Shown here: in pieces, positions 45,986-54,083 of the stretch
Layout: each line of letters starts with the position of its first letter
Position numbering within the stretch: position 1 is the stretch's first letter
Assembly: GCA_902530215.1 (NCBI GenBank)
Contig: CABZZR010000002.1
Location: 72,001-130,460, forward strand
Source: an uncultured Pelagibacteraceae bacterium
GTDB lineage: Bacteria > Pseudomonadota > Alphaproteobacteria > Pelagibacterales > Pelagibacteraceae
Length of the DNA: 58,460 nt
Reading direction: 5' to 3'
Notes under the pieces: generated by a model
What the model saw: only the letters and a program-made list of their open reading frames with translations
Told to the model about the DNA's origin: nothing
Databases searched by the model: none
Translations under genes and position numbers: made by a program

Positions 45986-46230
45986 ATAACTCCTTTTTAT
46001 ATTAATTGTTAATAAATTTGTATTTTAAAATATGTAATGATTTAGCTAAGCAATAGCCTAGCATGCGCAAAGTGGTGTTTTGCGTTTATAATGTATGAAA
46101 TTTGCAAACTTTTATTCATGGCTAATAACTAACACAATAAATTACTTTTGCAACAATTGTTTCAACCGGGACATATCTTTATTAAATAATAGATTTATGT
46201 CCCGGTTATTTATGAAATTTTGAATTTAGA
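45986..46230. other. Intergenic region between tRNA-His and cold-shock gene
   Basis: About 245 bases, one of the two longest gaps in the window. It must hold the tRNA-His/hisS promoter (a TATAAA lies about 10 bases before the tRNA on the minus strand, with no convincing -35) and the end of the cold-shock transcript. A small stem CGCAAA/TTTGCG with a 7-base loop lies at 46066-46084, and a 12-pair inverted repeat at 46164-46207 is listed separately. No ORF or RNA family was recognised. Confidence 0.5.
46164..46207 (-). repeat. 12-bp perfect inverted repeat downstream of the cold-shock gene
   Basis: AACCGGGACATA (46164-46175) and TATGTCCCGGTT (46196-46207) are perfect reverse complements around a 20-base A/T-rich loop. 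It lies 24-67 bases after the stop codon of the cold-shock gene. It lacks the T run of an intrinsic terminator on either strand, so it may be a 3' stabilising stem or a Rho-assisted end. Confidence 0.7.
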
Positions 46231-46440
46231 TTAAGATGTTTTCTGCAGATTTATAGCGGCAGGACCTTTGTCCGTGTTCTCAACTTCAAACGTTAATTCA
46301 TCTCCTTCGTTTAGGTATTTTAAACCTGCAGCTCTTACTGCTGAAGAATGTACGAATACGTCTTTTTCTTTGTCTTCGCGTTCTATGAAACCATATCCTT
46401 TAGTTCCATTAAACCACTTAACTTTTCCTTTTAGACTCAT
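46231..46440 (-). CDS. Cold-shock domain protein (CspA family)
   Basis: A 69-residue single cold-shock domain that binds single-stranded RNA and DNA. RNP1 is KGYGFIER and RNP2 is DVFVHSSAV, within [18 protein letters not shown] and [21 protein letters not shown]. It may act as an RNA chaperone at low temperature or constitutively. The 5' untranslated region holds a perfect inverted repeat about 34 bases before the start codon. A Shine-Dalgarno-like AAGGA lies about 10 bases before the ATG. Confidence 0.96.
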   Translation of the reverse strand: MSLKGKVKWFNGTKGYGFIEREDKEKDVFVHSSAVRAAGLKYLNEGDELTFEVENTDKGPAAINLQKTS

Positions 46441-46707
46441 TACTACGTTCCTTATTATTAGTTTTTAACTTACTATACGAAAAATTTCGTATAATTAGGA
46501 CCTCATTAATAGAATTTGTATAAATGTCAAGTAAGTAGTGAAAAAAAAATAATGAATTTTAATAGTTTGCTATACTATTTTTATATATAGAGGTTAAATC
46601 AATTAATAACTGATAGCTCAAAAAATCTATTTTTTATTTGACAAAACTTCAAAAATTCTCGTGAATGTTATGATAGTTTGATCAAAAATATAGTGTAAGG
46701 TACCAAT
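46441..46707. other. Divergent intergenic region, cold-shock gene / methyltransferase
   Basis: The longest gap in the window (267 bases). Toward the cold-shock gene a minus-strand TTGACA lies at 46530-46525 and a 9-2-9 inverted repeat at 46474-46493 sits in the presumed leader. Toward the methyltransferase there is a TTGACA near 46638 and a TATGAT near 46669 with TTCAAA 15 bases before it. No ORF or known RNA family was seen. Confidence 0.5.
46474..46493 (-). promoter_or_regulatory. Inverted repeat in the cold-shock gene leader
   Basis: TATACGAAA-AA-TTTCGTATA is a perfect 9-2-9 inverted repeat located 34-53 bases before the cold-shock start codon on the minus strand. It could be a repressor or activator operator, or a leader hairpin that melts or changes with temperature. 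Confidence 0.5.
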
Positions 46708-47739
46708 ATGATAAAAATGCATTTTGATAGTGAGTTTATCAATAGATTTAAAAGTTTTTTGTCTTCAAATTTATTCACACAGCCAATCGATGCCAAATCA
46801 AGTTATTGGACTGATTATTCAAAAAAAATAAGTGTTAAAGTTGAAAATTCTTCATTATTTATAGAGGGAGAAGCGGGAAACTACATACCTCCAAAAAAAT
46901 ATTCTACTAAGTTCTTTTATGAATTAGCTGAACCTTTTATTAAAAAAATATTTTACTCTAATGTGCCGGGCAGAATGTCATACGAGGGTGCTTTTAATAA
47001 AATAATGAACGAAAACGAAATTCCTGCTCATCAACAACTTAAGTTTAATGATAAAAAAATTATTGCAAAAAACATCTCAGAATGTAAAAAAATATTTCCT
47101 TTTAATTACGCAATTAATAAACACTATATTAGATCATATTATTATATAAATATTTTATCTTCTTATATTGATTTAACAAAAACAAAATTTATCGCAGAAA
47201 TAGGAGCTGGCAATGGAAACTTATTATCATTACTTAAATATCATTATTCGCCAAAAAGCATAGTTGACATTGATCTGCCAGAAACATTAATTTTATCTAT
47301 CCCTTTTTTAAAAAATTTATTCCCCGATTCAAAAATATTATTACCAAACGAAATTGATCAAAAAATTAACCAGGAGACTTTACAAAAGTATGATTTTGTA
47401 TTTTTAACACCAAATCAAATAGCAAACTTAGAAGAAAATTTAATTGATTTATTTTTAAATACAGCATCATTTCAAGAAATGCATATATCTCAAATTGAAA
47501 AATATTTAAATGTTATACAAAAAGTTGGAAAGAAAGATTCATTTTTTTTTAATTCGAATAGAGTTGAAAAAGTTCCATATGATGGAAAAAAAAATGAAAG
47601 TTATTCGAGTATCAAACCTACAAGGTTTTCTGAATATCCTTTTTTCAAAAATGATATTTTGTTAATAGAAATATGTCGTTTTCTTAGTTTAACGCAAGAC
47701 CATCCTTTGTACACCAAATTGGAAAAAATTATTAAATAA
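46708..47739 (+). CDS. Putative sugar O-methyltransferase
   Basis: A 343-residue protein. The middle contains a SAM-binding motif FIAEIGAGNGNLLSLLK (around residue 167) followed by IVDIDLPETLILS, and the N-terminal half has EIPAHQQLKFNDKKI and YYINILSSYIDL. The overall pattern is that of the putative sugar O-methyltransferase family attached to surface polysaccharide or glycolipid genes. It stands alone between the cold-shock gene and tRNA-Phe; its stop lies 4 bases from the tRNA 3' end on the other strand. The sugar substrate is unknown. Confidence 0.65.
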   Translation: MIKMHFDSEFINRFKSFLSSNLFTQPIDAKSSYWTDYSKKISVKVENSSLFIEGEAGNYIPPKKYSTKFFYELAEPFIKKIFYSNVPGRMSYEGAFNKIMNENEIPAHQQLKFNDKKIIAKNISECKKIFPFNYAINKHYIRSYYYINILSSYIDLTKTKFIAEIGAGNGNLLSLLKYHYSPKSIVDIDLPETLILSIPFLKNLFPDSKILLPNEIDQKINQETLQKYDFVFLTPNQIANLEENLIDLFLNTASFQEMHISQIEKYLNVIQKVGKKDSFFFNSNRVEKVPYDGKKNESYSSIKPTRFSEYPFFKNDILLIEICRFLSLTQDHPLYTKLEKIIK

Positions 47740-47743
47740 CCAA

Positions 47744-47819
47744 TGGTGGCCAGGGACGGAATCGAACCGCCGACACAAGCCTTTTCAGGGCTCTGCTCTA
47801 CCGACTGAGCTACCTGGCC
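47744..47819 (-). tRNA. tRNA-Phe (GAA)
   Basis: On the minus strand it runs GGCCAGGTAGCTCAGTCGG to CCCTGGCCACCA with encoded CCA. The anticodon loop is CTGAAAA, anticodon GAA at 47786-47784. The T arm is GGCGG-TTCGATT-CCGTC. Its first base directly follows the last base of the infA stop codon, with no spacer. Confidence 0.97.
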
Positions 47820-48035
47820 TCAATACCTAAAGATAATTCTACCTTTGGTTAAATCGTAAGGTGTAACTTCAACTAAAACATTGTCACCAGCAAGTACTCT
47901 TATTCTATTTTTTCTTAGCTTACCTGCTGTATGTGCTAACACTTCATGTTTATTTTCTAGCGTTACTCTAAACATCGCATTTGGCAACAATTCAGTAACT
48001 TTACCTTTAAATTCTAACAAATCTTTTTTGGTCAA
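47820..48035 (-). CDS. infA: Translation initiation factor IF-1
   Basis: Binds the A site of the 30S subunit during initiation. The 71-residue OB-fold protein reads [21 protein letters not shown], cited as [20 protein letters not shown], then [19 protein letters not shown] and [14 protein letters not shown], all standard. The start is TTG at 48035, supported by AAGGTG about 7 bases upstream and by the normal length; there is no in-frame ATG. The stop codon TGA abuts tRNA-Phe, so the two are probably cotranscribed and separated by RNase P. Confidence 0.97.
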   Translation of the reverse strand: MTKKDLLEFKGKVTELLPNAMFRVTLENKHEVLAHTAGKLRKNRIRVLAGDNVLVEVTPYDLTKGRIIFRY

Positions 48036-48111
48036 ATGTTCACCTTTTTAGCCAATGTTATAGCGTATAAATAATTGGTTTCAATACTTTTGAATGCAAA
48101 TTTATATTTAT

Positions 48112-48558
48112 TTAAATATGTTTTGGTTGATTTTTAACGATCCAGTAACTGCCAATATCTTCAAATAAAACATCAATTTGTTCAGTAAACAAAATTATGT
48201 TTGAGTTACCAGAAAATATTAATTTTGTTTGATAAGTATCGTCATCTTTTAAGATGGTGCTCATTGTCAAAAATTCAAGGATTTTATCTTTTTTTTTTTG
48301 ATTAATATTTTTAGATTTAACTTTTAAAACTCCTCCAAATTTTAATATACACTTAATTCTTTTGGGTTGCCTAAATATTCCTTTTTCTGCATCTTCCCAC
48401 ATAAATCTACTCGACATTAAAATAAAAATTTTATTTTTTTTTAAAAATGAAACATCTGAAACTTTAATTAGAGCGTCTTGCAAATATGCAGAAAATGTTG
48501 ATAAATCTTCTAAGCTTTTTCCGATTAGTTTTAAATTGCTCTCCTCTTTCTTTTTCAT
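48112..48558 (-). CDS. DUF2948 family protein
   Basis: A 148-residue protein of unknown function. Near residue 8 begins LKLIGKSLEDLSTFSAYLQDA, cited as LKLIGKSLEDLSTFSAYLQD, then SRFMWEDAEKG and FSGNSNIILFTEQIDVLFEDIGSYW. This is the DUF2948 pattern found next to murA across alphaproteobacteria, as here (4-base overlap with the murA stop). No signal peptide or membrane segment is seen. The conserved link to murA hints at an envelope-related role but does not show it. Confidence 0.83.
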   Translation of the reverse strand: MKKKEESNLKLIGKSLEDLSTFSAYLQDALIKVSDVSFLKKNKIFILMSSRFMWEDAEKGIFRQPKRIKCILKFGGVLKVKSKNINQKKKDKILEFLTMSTILKDDDTYQTKLIFSGNSNIILFTEQIDVLFEDIGSYWIVKNQPKHI

Positions 48559-49814
48559 TTAATACGTTTAATTTTGGCGCCACAGTTTGAAAGTTTCTTT
48601 TCTATTTTTTCATAACCACGATCTAGATGATAAACTCTATTTACTGTAGTTTCAGATTTTGTTGTTAGAGCTGCAAGTACAAGTGATACTGAGGCTCGTA
48701 AATCTGTCGCCATTACTTCAGCACCATTTAAATTTTTAATGCCTTTGATATATGCTTTATTTCCATTGATTTTAATATCGGTACCCATACGATTCATTTC
48801 AAAAACATGCATAAACCTATTTTCAAAAATATTTTCTTTAATAATTGATGTTCCATCTGCAAAAGACATTAATACCATAACTTGCGCCTGCAGGTCAGTT
48901 GGAAATCCTGGATATGGCTTTGTTTTTATATAAATAGGATAAAATTTATTAGCTCTAGAAACTATAATAAAATTTCCTTTAGATTTTATTTTTACACCAA
49001 TTTTTTTTAAAAATTTAATCTCAGTTTGCATATCTTTTAAATTTATATTCATGATCTTTAAATTTCCTTTAGTTAAAGCCGCTGCTATCACGAAAGTCCC
49101 AGCTTCAATTCTATCAAACATCACTTTATGTTTAACTGATTTTAATTTTTTTGTGCCCTCAATTATTAAAGTTCTTTTTTTTTTCCATTTTATTTTAGCT
49201 CCCATTTTTTTTAAAAAAAGAACTAAATCTTTTACTTCTGGCTCAATTGCACAATTGGTAATGGTAGTAGTGCCGGATGCATAACTTGCAGCTATTAAAG
49301 TGTTCTCTGTTGCGCCCACTGAAACTTTGGGAAAATTTATTTTACAACCCTTAAGTCCTTCTTTTGCTTTTGCGTTAATATATCCATTTTGAATCTTTAT
49401 TGAAGCACCCATTTTTTTTAGAGCAAATAAATGTAAATCAATCGGACGTGAGCCTATTGCACAGCCTCCAGGCAAAGAAACTTTGGCTTTTCCAAATTTC
49501 GCCAACAAAGGACCTAACACAACTATGCCTGCTCTCATCGTTCTTAGTAAATTATATGGTGCAAAAGTTTTAAGATTTTTTTCGTTTAGTATATAAATTT
49601 TTTTTTTTTTCTTATCAGTTTTAATCTTAGAACCTAAAACTTTTAACAGTTGAACCATTGTTTCCACGTCTTTAACAATAGGTATATTAGTTAAAGTAAT
49701 TTTTTTATTATTCAGTATACTTGCAGCTAGAATTGGTAACGTTGCATTTTTTGAACCTGATATCTTTATTGTACCTCGTAATGGATTCCCACCACTTATG
49801 ATTAGCTTCTGCAT
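48555..49814 (-). CDS. murA: UDP-N-acetylglucosamine 1-carboxyvinyltransferase
   Basis: First committed step of peptidoglycan synthesis, adding enolpyruvate from PEP to UDP-GlcNAc; target of fosfomycin. The 419-residue protein starts MQKLIISGGNPLRGTIKISG with NATLPILAASIL. The PEP-binding catalytic cysteine is in SLPGGCAIGSRPIDLH. Also ENTLIAASYASGTTTI and the late MATDLRASVSLVLAAL. It lies 4 bases after dcd and overlaps the DUF2948 gene by 4 bases. Confidence 0.97.
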   Translation of the reverse strand: MQKLIISGGNPLRGTIKISGSKNATLPILAASILNNKKITLTNIPIVKDVETMVQLLKVLGSKIKTDKKKKKIYILNEKNLKTFAPYNLLRTMRAGIVVLGPLLAKFGKAKVSLPGGCAIGSRPIDLHLFALKKMGASIKIQNGYINAKAKEGLKGCKINFPKVSVGATENTLIAASYASGTTTITNCAIEPEVKDLVLFLKKMGAKIKWKKKRTLIIEGTKKLKSVKHKVMFDRIEAGTFVIAAALTKGNLKIMNINLKDMQTEIKFLKKIGVKIKSKGNFIIVSRANKFYPIYIKTKPYPGFPTDLQAQVMVLMSFADGTSIIKENIFENRFMHVFEMNRMGTDIKINGNKAYIKGIKNLNGAEVMATDLRASVSLVLAALTTKSETTVNRVYHLDRGYEKIEKKLSNCGAKIKRIK

Positions 49815-49818
49815 TTAA

Positions 49819-50373
49819 TTAAATTTTTGGAAGAGTAACTCCCTTTTGATTCATATATTTACCTTTTCTATCAGAATAAGTAATCTCGGGACGTTCTATA
49901 CCCTTCAAAAATATAAATTGAGCTGCTCCTTCATTAGAATAAATTTTAGCAGGAAGTGGGGTGGTGTTTGAAAACTCCAAAGTTACATTTCCCTCCCATC
50001 CAGGTTCAAGTGGAGTTACATTTACTATTATACCACATCGTGCATAAGTAGATTTTCCTAAACAAATTACTAAAATATCATCAGGAATCTTAAAATATTC
50101 GACCGTACTTGCTAGCACAAAAGAATTAGGTGGAATAATGCATTCTTTTACATTTTTTTCTATAAAGCTTTCTTTTTTAAAATTTTTTGGATCTACAATT
50201 TGTGTATGCACATCTGTAAAAACCTTAAACTGATCAGCTACTCTAACATCATAACCAAATGAAGATAATCCGTAAGAAATATTTCCCTTTCTTTCTTGCT
50301 TGTCTACAAAAGGTGAAATCATATTTTTCTCTAGAGATAATTTCTTAATCCATTTATCAGATAGTACACTCAT
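49819..50373 (-). CDS. dcd: dCTP deaminase
   Basis: Deaminates dCTP to dUTP for thymidylate synthesis. The 184-residue protein has [53 protein letters not shown], cited here as [20 protein letters not shown], and [10 protein letters not shown]. The ATG overlaps the stop codon of a 38-codon ORF (ATGA), so translation may be coupled to it. murA follows after 4 bases. Confidence 0.96.
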   Translation of the reverse strand: MSVLSDKWIKKLSLEKNMISPFVDKQERKGNISYGLSSFGYDVRVADQFKVFTDVHTQIVDPKNFKKESFIEKNVKECIIPPNSFVLASTVEYFKIPDDILVICLGKSTYARCGIIVNVTPLEPGWEGNVTLEFSNTTPLPAKIYSNEGAAQFIFLKGIERPEITYSDRKGKYMNQKGVTLPKI

Positions 50374-50486
50374 TTTTTATTTCTCTTTTTAATTAAACTG
50401 TATTTTATCTTAAATTTCTTGCGTTTTAGTATATTTTTTTTTAAGGCCGCTGCAGTCTTTTGCTTATAAACTTCTCTCTTCTCCAT
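50370..50486 (-). CDS. Small basic protein of 38 residues, coupled to dcd
   Basis: An open frame from ATG 50486 to TGA 50370 whose stop overlaps the dcd start codon (ATGA). The product, [20 protein letters not shown] followed by a Lys/Arg-rich end, has about 45 percent Lys plus Arg. The segment [11 protein letters not shown] resembles the ALRANLRRRK pattern I recall in unnamed small alphaproteobacterial proteins. It is too short for a normal gene caller threshold. Function unknown; the tight junction with dcd is the main support for it being translated. Confidence 0.55.
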   Translation of the reverse strand: MEKREVYKQKTAAALKKNILKRKKFKIKYSLIKKRNKK

Positions 50487-50508
50487 GAATTAATAATAAT
50501 TTAAGAAT

Positions 50509-50700
50509 TTATTTGTTTGGATTTGTTAGATCTTCCAAAGTAATGGTTTTGCCTATGTCGTGCATTTTTTTTTCTGGCTCCTTATTTTCTTGCGATGATT
50601 TCCTTTTGAGCTTTCTTTGTTCAAGTCGCGCTTTTCTCTTCGCTTCTTTTAACATCGCTCTTTCGCCTCTTTTTGATTTATAATCGTAATGAATGCCCAT
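50509..50700 (-). CDS. Small basic hypothetical protein
   Basis: A 63-residue protein, not recognised. It begins MGIHYDYKSKRGERAMLKEA, continues with a charged helix rich in Lys, Arg and Glu that could form a coiled coil (KRKARLEQRKLKRKSSQ), and ends IGKTITLEDLTNPNK. There is no signal peptide or membrane segment. It is 22 bases upstream of the 38-codon ORF and then dcd-murA, so it is probably the first gene of that transcript. The composition suggests nucleic acid or ribosome contact, which is inference only. Confidence 0.6.
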   Translation of the reverse strand: MGIHYDYKSKRGERAMLKEAKRKARLEQRKLKRKSSQENKEPEKKMHDIGKTITLEDLTNPNK

Positions 50701-50832
50701 AAGATATCCGCCATATATTAATTTATTTCTACTTCGTTGATTAATATTGTCAAGTTAATCAAAAAATATGGCTGTTTTTTGAATATTTATACGGGAGTTT
50801 TTGACTATTTCTATTTTAGCGTGAGAATAAAT

Positions 50833-50860
50833 TTGCGAATATCATAGTTTATTTGATAAA
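50833..50860 (+). promoter_or_regulatory. Possible promoter of tRNA-Thr
   Basis: TTGCGA (50833-50838) and GATAAA (50855-50860) are separated by 16 bases and lie 18 bases before the tRNA. This is a moderate sigma-70 match in a very A/T-rich gap. Confidence 0.35.
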
Positions 50861-50878
50861 AAATTTACAAATTTAAAT

Positions 50879-50954
50879 GCCCATATAGCTCAGTTGGTAG
50901 AGCACTTCCATGGTAAGGAAGAGGTCGCGTGTTCGACTCACGCTGTGGGCACCA
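50879..50954 (+). tRNA. tRNA-Thr (GGT)
   Basis: Runs from GCCCATATAGCTCAGTTGG to GTGGGCACCA with encoded CCA. The anticodon stem CTTCC/GGAAG holds the loop ATGGTAA, anticodon GGT at 50912-50914. The T arm is GCGTG-TTCGACT-CACGC. It converges on the GT41-type glycosyltransferase gene, whose stop lies 4 bases after the CCA. Confidence 0.96.
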
Positions 50955-50958
50955 AAAT

Positions 50959-53124
50959 TTACAAATTATTTGAAAAGTTTTTCCACATATCCCACAACAT
51001 CTTATCGAAATGGTTGGCTAATCTTGGAGCATCACAGATTGGTGATTTAAGTAATTGATTTCTTAGCCCTTTTCTTAATTCTGATAAATAACTTATATCT
51101 TCAGTTAATTTTTTTGACTTTTCCACAAAGTCTTTTTTATTTTCTGCAATCCAATCTTTTAAACCAAGATTTGCATTGATTGCTTCACCAAAATGAAAAA
51201 GAAAACGATCACCTTTTAAAGTTAAAGTGGGTACGCCCATCCATGCTGCTTCGCAAGTCGTAGTATTTCCTTGAAATGGGAATGTATCCAAATTTATATC
51301 AATTGAATTATAAAGTTCTAATGCTTGATCTCGATGCTCAGTGCGATCTACAAAAATAATATTATTTGGATTTATGCCTGATTTTTCAAACTGATTAACT
51401 ATTTTTTCTTTAATACCTTTATATTCTATTTGTAAAAATTTTATCAAGATTCTTGAGTTTTTTATAGAATTTAAAACTTGTGACCACAGCTTTAATGCTC
51501 CTGGAGAAAGTTTTGAAAATTTATTTAATGACCCAAATGTTATGTATTTATTTTTCAACGCTGGCAATTCTTTAGTTTGAAGATCATAAATTGGCGGTGT
51601 GAAACATTGTAAAACCTCTGGTAGTTTCCAGATTTTCTCTGCAAAATGATCTTTTTCTTCATCAGGTGTCAAATGTGGACTACCTAAAAAATAATCTATT
51701 TCACTAATTCCAGTAGAACCAGGTGAAAGGTAAGTTGCTTGGATAGGTGCTGGATTAAAAGGGAAAATCGATAGTTTATTTCCTTTGGTATGACCTGAGC
51801 TATCAATAAGAATATGAATACCATCATCTCTTATTTCGTTTATAACATCAATGTCTGGCTTAAAATCTATGTTTCTCCAAAAATCAAATAAGGATTTAAA
51901 TTCTGATGCGACTTCATCTGAGCGTTCATAAGTAGAATAGGCATACAATTCTAAATTTTTATTTTTAAGATTTCGAATAGTATTTAATAAAAAAAAACCC
52001 CCGGGATGACGGCCAAAATCTCCAGAAACAAAACCAACTTTAAGTTTCTTGGGATGTCTATCAAATTGAAATTTTTTTATTCGATCTTTATTAATGGATA
52101 AAATCGTTGATTTGTATTTTTTTGCTTCATTTAAATATTCTTTGGGATTAAAATTTTCATCATATTGCATGTCGAAAAGATAGTTTGAGTGTACATCTGA
52201 TTCATAAGGACTAATTTTAAGGGCTTCCTTTCTATAAAATATTGCTTTTTCAAATTCTCCAATATTTAACATTATATTTGATAAATTGTTGTAGGAAGCT
52301 ACGTTAGGCTGGATTTCTAATGATTTTTTAAATTCAATTTCAGCTTTATCATTTTCAACTCTGCTCATGTAAACAATTCCTAAATTCGCATAAGATTTAT
52401 AAAATTTAGGATCTATTTCAATCGATTTTTTAAAGTTTGTTATTGCTAATTTATAATTTTTTATTTTCATATAAGAGGAGGCTAAATTATAATATGCTGC
52501 AGACGACTTTGGATTTAAGTTAAGTGCACTCAAATATTTTTCAATAGCACTATTAAATTCTCCTTTAATATGATGTGCTCTTCCTAAATTATTTAGAACC
52601 TTGAATTGATTATGTTCTAATTTACTAACTAAGTGATAAATTTGTATAGCTTTATCAATATTTTTTATTTTAATAAAAGTTTCTGCTACATTCATTAATA
52701 CCTCTTCAGTTTTTGGATTATTTTCAATTAACTGATTTAAATAAAATTCCACTTTATCCCTATCATTCTTCAAAACGTAAATTTCAGCTAAATTAATACT
52801 TGCCTGGTTAAATTTAGGATCTAACAATAATGCCTCTTTAAATCTAGTTATTGCATCATCGAGTTTTTTTAATTTCATTAAAGAAATAGCAAGATTATTA
52901 TGAGCAAAAACATTACTTGGATTTTCTTTTATTAATTTTTTATAAACAGTAACCGACTCTTCAAATTTATTTTGTTGTATTAATGAAACTCCCAGTAAAT
53001 TTTGTAGTTTTTCAGAATTAATTTGTTTTTTTAATAAAACTCTAATTTTATCTTCTGCTTGAGGATAATGACCTTTTTTGACTAAAGCTTCAACATTATC
53101 AATTTCTGAATGATTTGATTTCAA
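50959..53124 (-). CDS. TPR-containing O-linked GlcNAc transferase-like glycosyltransferase (GT41/SPINDLY type)
   Basis: A 721-residue protein. Residues about 1-310 are tandem tetratricopeptide repeats (for example NVFAHNNLAISLMKLKKLDD, SSAAYYNLASSYMKIKNYK, KSYANLGIVYMSRVENDKAE). The C-terminal half matches the catalytic part of bacterial OGT/SPINDLY proteins: GFVSGDFGRHPGGFFLLNTI, LIDSSGHTKGNKLSIFPFNP, FGSLNKFSKLSPGALKLW and NLDTFPFQGNTTTCEAAWMG, in order. It probably glycosylates proteins or surface structures. It is 11 bases after a GT4 transferase gene and abuts tRNA-Thr. Confidence 0.85.
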   Translation of the reverse strand: MKSNHSEIDNVEALVKKGHYPQAEDKIRVLLKKQINSEKLQNLLGVSLIQQNKFEESVTVYKKLIKENPSNVFAHNNLAISLMKLKKLDDAITRFKEALLLDPKFNQASINLAEIYVLKNDRDKVEFYLNQLIENNPKTEEVLMNVAETFIKIKNIDKAIQIYHLVSKLEHNQFKVLNNLGRAHHIKGEFNSAIEKYLSALNLNPKSSAAYYNLASSYMKIKNYKLAITNFKKSIEIDPKFYKSYANLGIVYMSRVENDKAEIEFKKSLEIQPNVASYNNLSNIMLNIGEFEKAIFYRKEALKISPYESDVHSNYLFDMQYDENFNPKEYLNEAKKYKSTILSINKDRIKKFQFDRHPKKLKVGFVSGDFGRHPGGFFLLNTIRNLKNKNLELYAYSTYERSDEVASEFKSLFDFWRNIDFKPDIDVINEIRDDGIHILIDSSGHTKGNKLSIFPFNPAPIQATYLSPGSTGISEIDYFLGSPHLTPDEEKDHFAEKIWKLPEVLQCFTPPIYDLQTKELPALKNKYITFGSLNKFSKLSPGALKLWSQVLNSIKNSRILIKFLQIEYKGIKEKIVNQFEKSGINPNNIIFVDRTEHRDQALELYNSIDINLDTFPFQGNTTTCEAAWMGVPTLTLKGDRFLFHFGEAINANLGLKDWIAENKKDFVEKSKKLTEDISYLSELRKGLRNQLLKSPICDAPRLANHFDKMLWDMWKNFSNNL

Positions 53125-53135
53125 TTTTTTTCCAT

Positions 53136-54083
53136 TTAATATTTAATTTTTTGTAAAAAATTAATCCAATCTTGTGCTCTTATTTTCCAGGAATATAATT
53201 TATTAATTGTCTTAACTTGCAAATCAAGAGACTCTTGATTTTCATCTGACCAATAATTATCTATTGTTTTTTGTAAAGTTAACAAATAATCTTTTTCAAA
53301 ATTTTTTAAGTTTTGATCAAAATGAACAAAATTTGCAAATGGAGTACAAGTTTCATAGAGAGCTCCAAGATTTGATGTAACAACCGAGCATCCGGCGGCC
53401 ATTGCTTCAATTGCAGATATACAACTTGTTTCTATCCATATAGATGGAAATGCAAAAATATGACAAGTTTTAATATGTTCTATTAGCTTTTGATTTGGAA
53501 GAAATCCTAAATAATTTATTTTTTTTGACTCTTTGCACTTTTCATAAAGCTTTTGATACTTATGATCAGACTTATCATAAAATTCCTTTCCATAAATTAT
53601 TGTAGAAGAACAAACGTCTAACTCAACTTGATCTGATTTTAGTTTTTCAAAAACATTTAATAAAACTGACAGACCTCGCCAAGGTGTACTGTGATAAATT
53701 AATTTTATTTTATCTTTATTTTTTTTTATCGGAATAATTTCCTCAACTGCATTTCTAATTACAATTGATTTGTGCTCAGGTACATCAAATTTATACCTAA
53801 ATTTTTCATAATTCCAATTCGAATTAAAAATAAAATAGTCAATTTTATCCCAGTAGTCTTTTGATTGAATATTTTTAATTTCTGGAACCCCTACAAAATG
53901 TTGTATCCATAAAATATTAATTTTATCTTTTTCAATCTTATCAAAGCTCGAATTATTTAATATTAAATTTATATTTTTAAAATTTTCATCTGGAACATAT
54001 TTCATCAGCAAACGAAATTGACTTTCGCTTCCACCAAAACAATTTGGATTAATTTTTTTTAGTAATCTTTCTTTTTCACTCAT
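53136..54083 (-). CDS. Glycosyltransferase family 4-like protein
   Basis: A 315-residue transferase, likely GT-B fold. The N-terminal NPNCFGGSESQFRLLMKYVP has the Gly-Gly loop, and the middle has LIYHSTPWRGLSVLLNVFEK and INYLGFLPNQKLIEHIKTCH. The donor-site region FAFPSIWIETSCISAIEAMA, followed by AGCSVVTSNLGALYE, has the EX7E-like pattern. Donor and acceptor are unknown. It overlaps the VTT protein gene by 8 bases and is followed by the GT41 gene, so the three form one unit probably devoted to surface glycans. Confidence 0.8.
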   Translation of the reverse strand: MSEKERLLKKINPNCFGGSESQFRLLMKYVPDENFKNINLILNNSSFDKIEKDKINILWIQHFVGVPEIKNIQSKDYWDKIDYFIFNSNWNYEKFRYKFDVPEHKSIVIRNAVEEIIPIKKNKDKIKLIYHSTPWRGLSVLLNVFEKLKSDQVELDVCSSTIIYGKEFYDKSDHKYQKLYEKCKESKKINYLGFLPNQKLIEHIKTCHIFAFPSIWIETSCISAIEAMAAGCSVVTSNLGALYETCTPFANFVHFDQNLKNFEKDYLLTLQKTIDNYWSDENQESLDLQVKTINKLYSWKIRAQDWINFLQKIKY

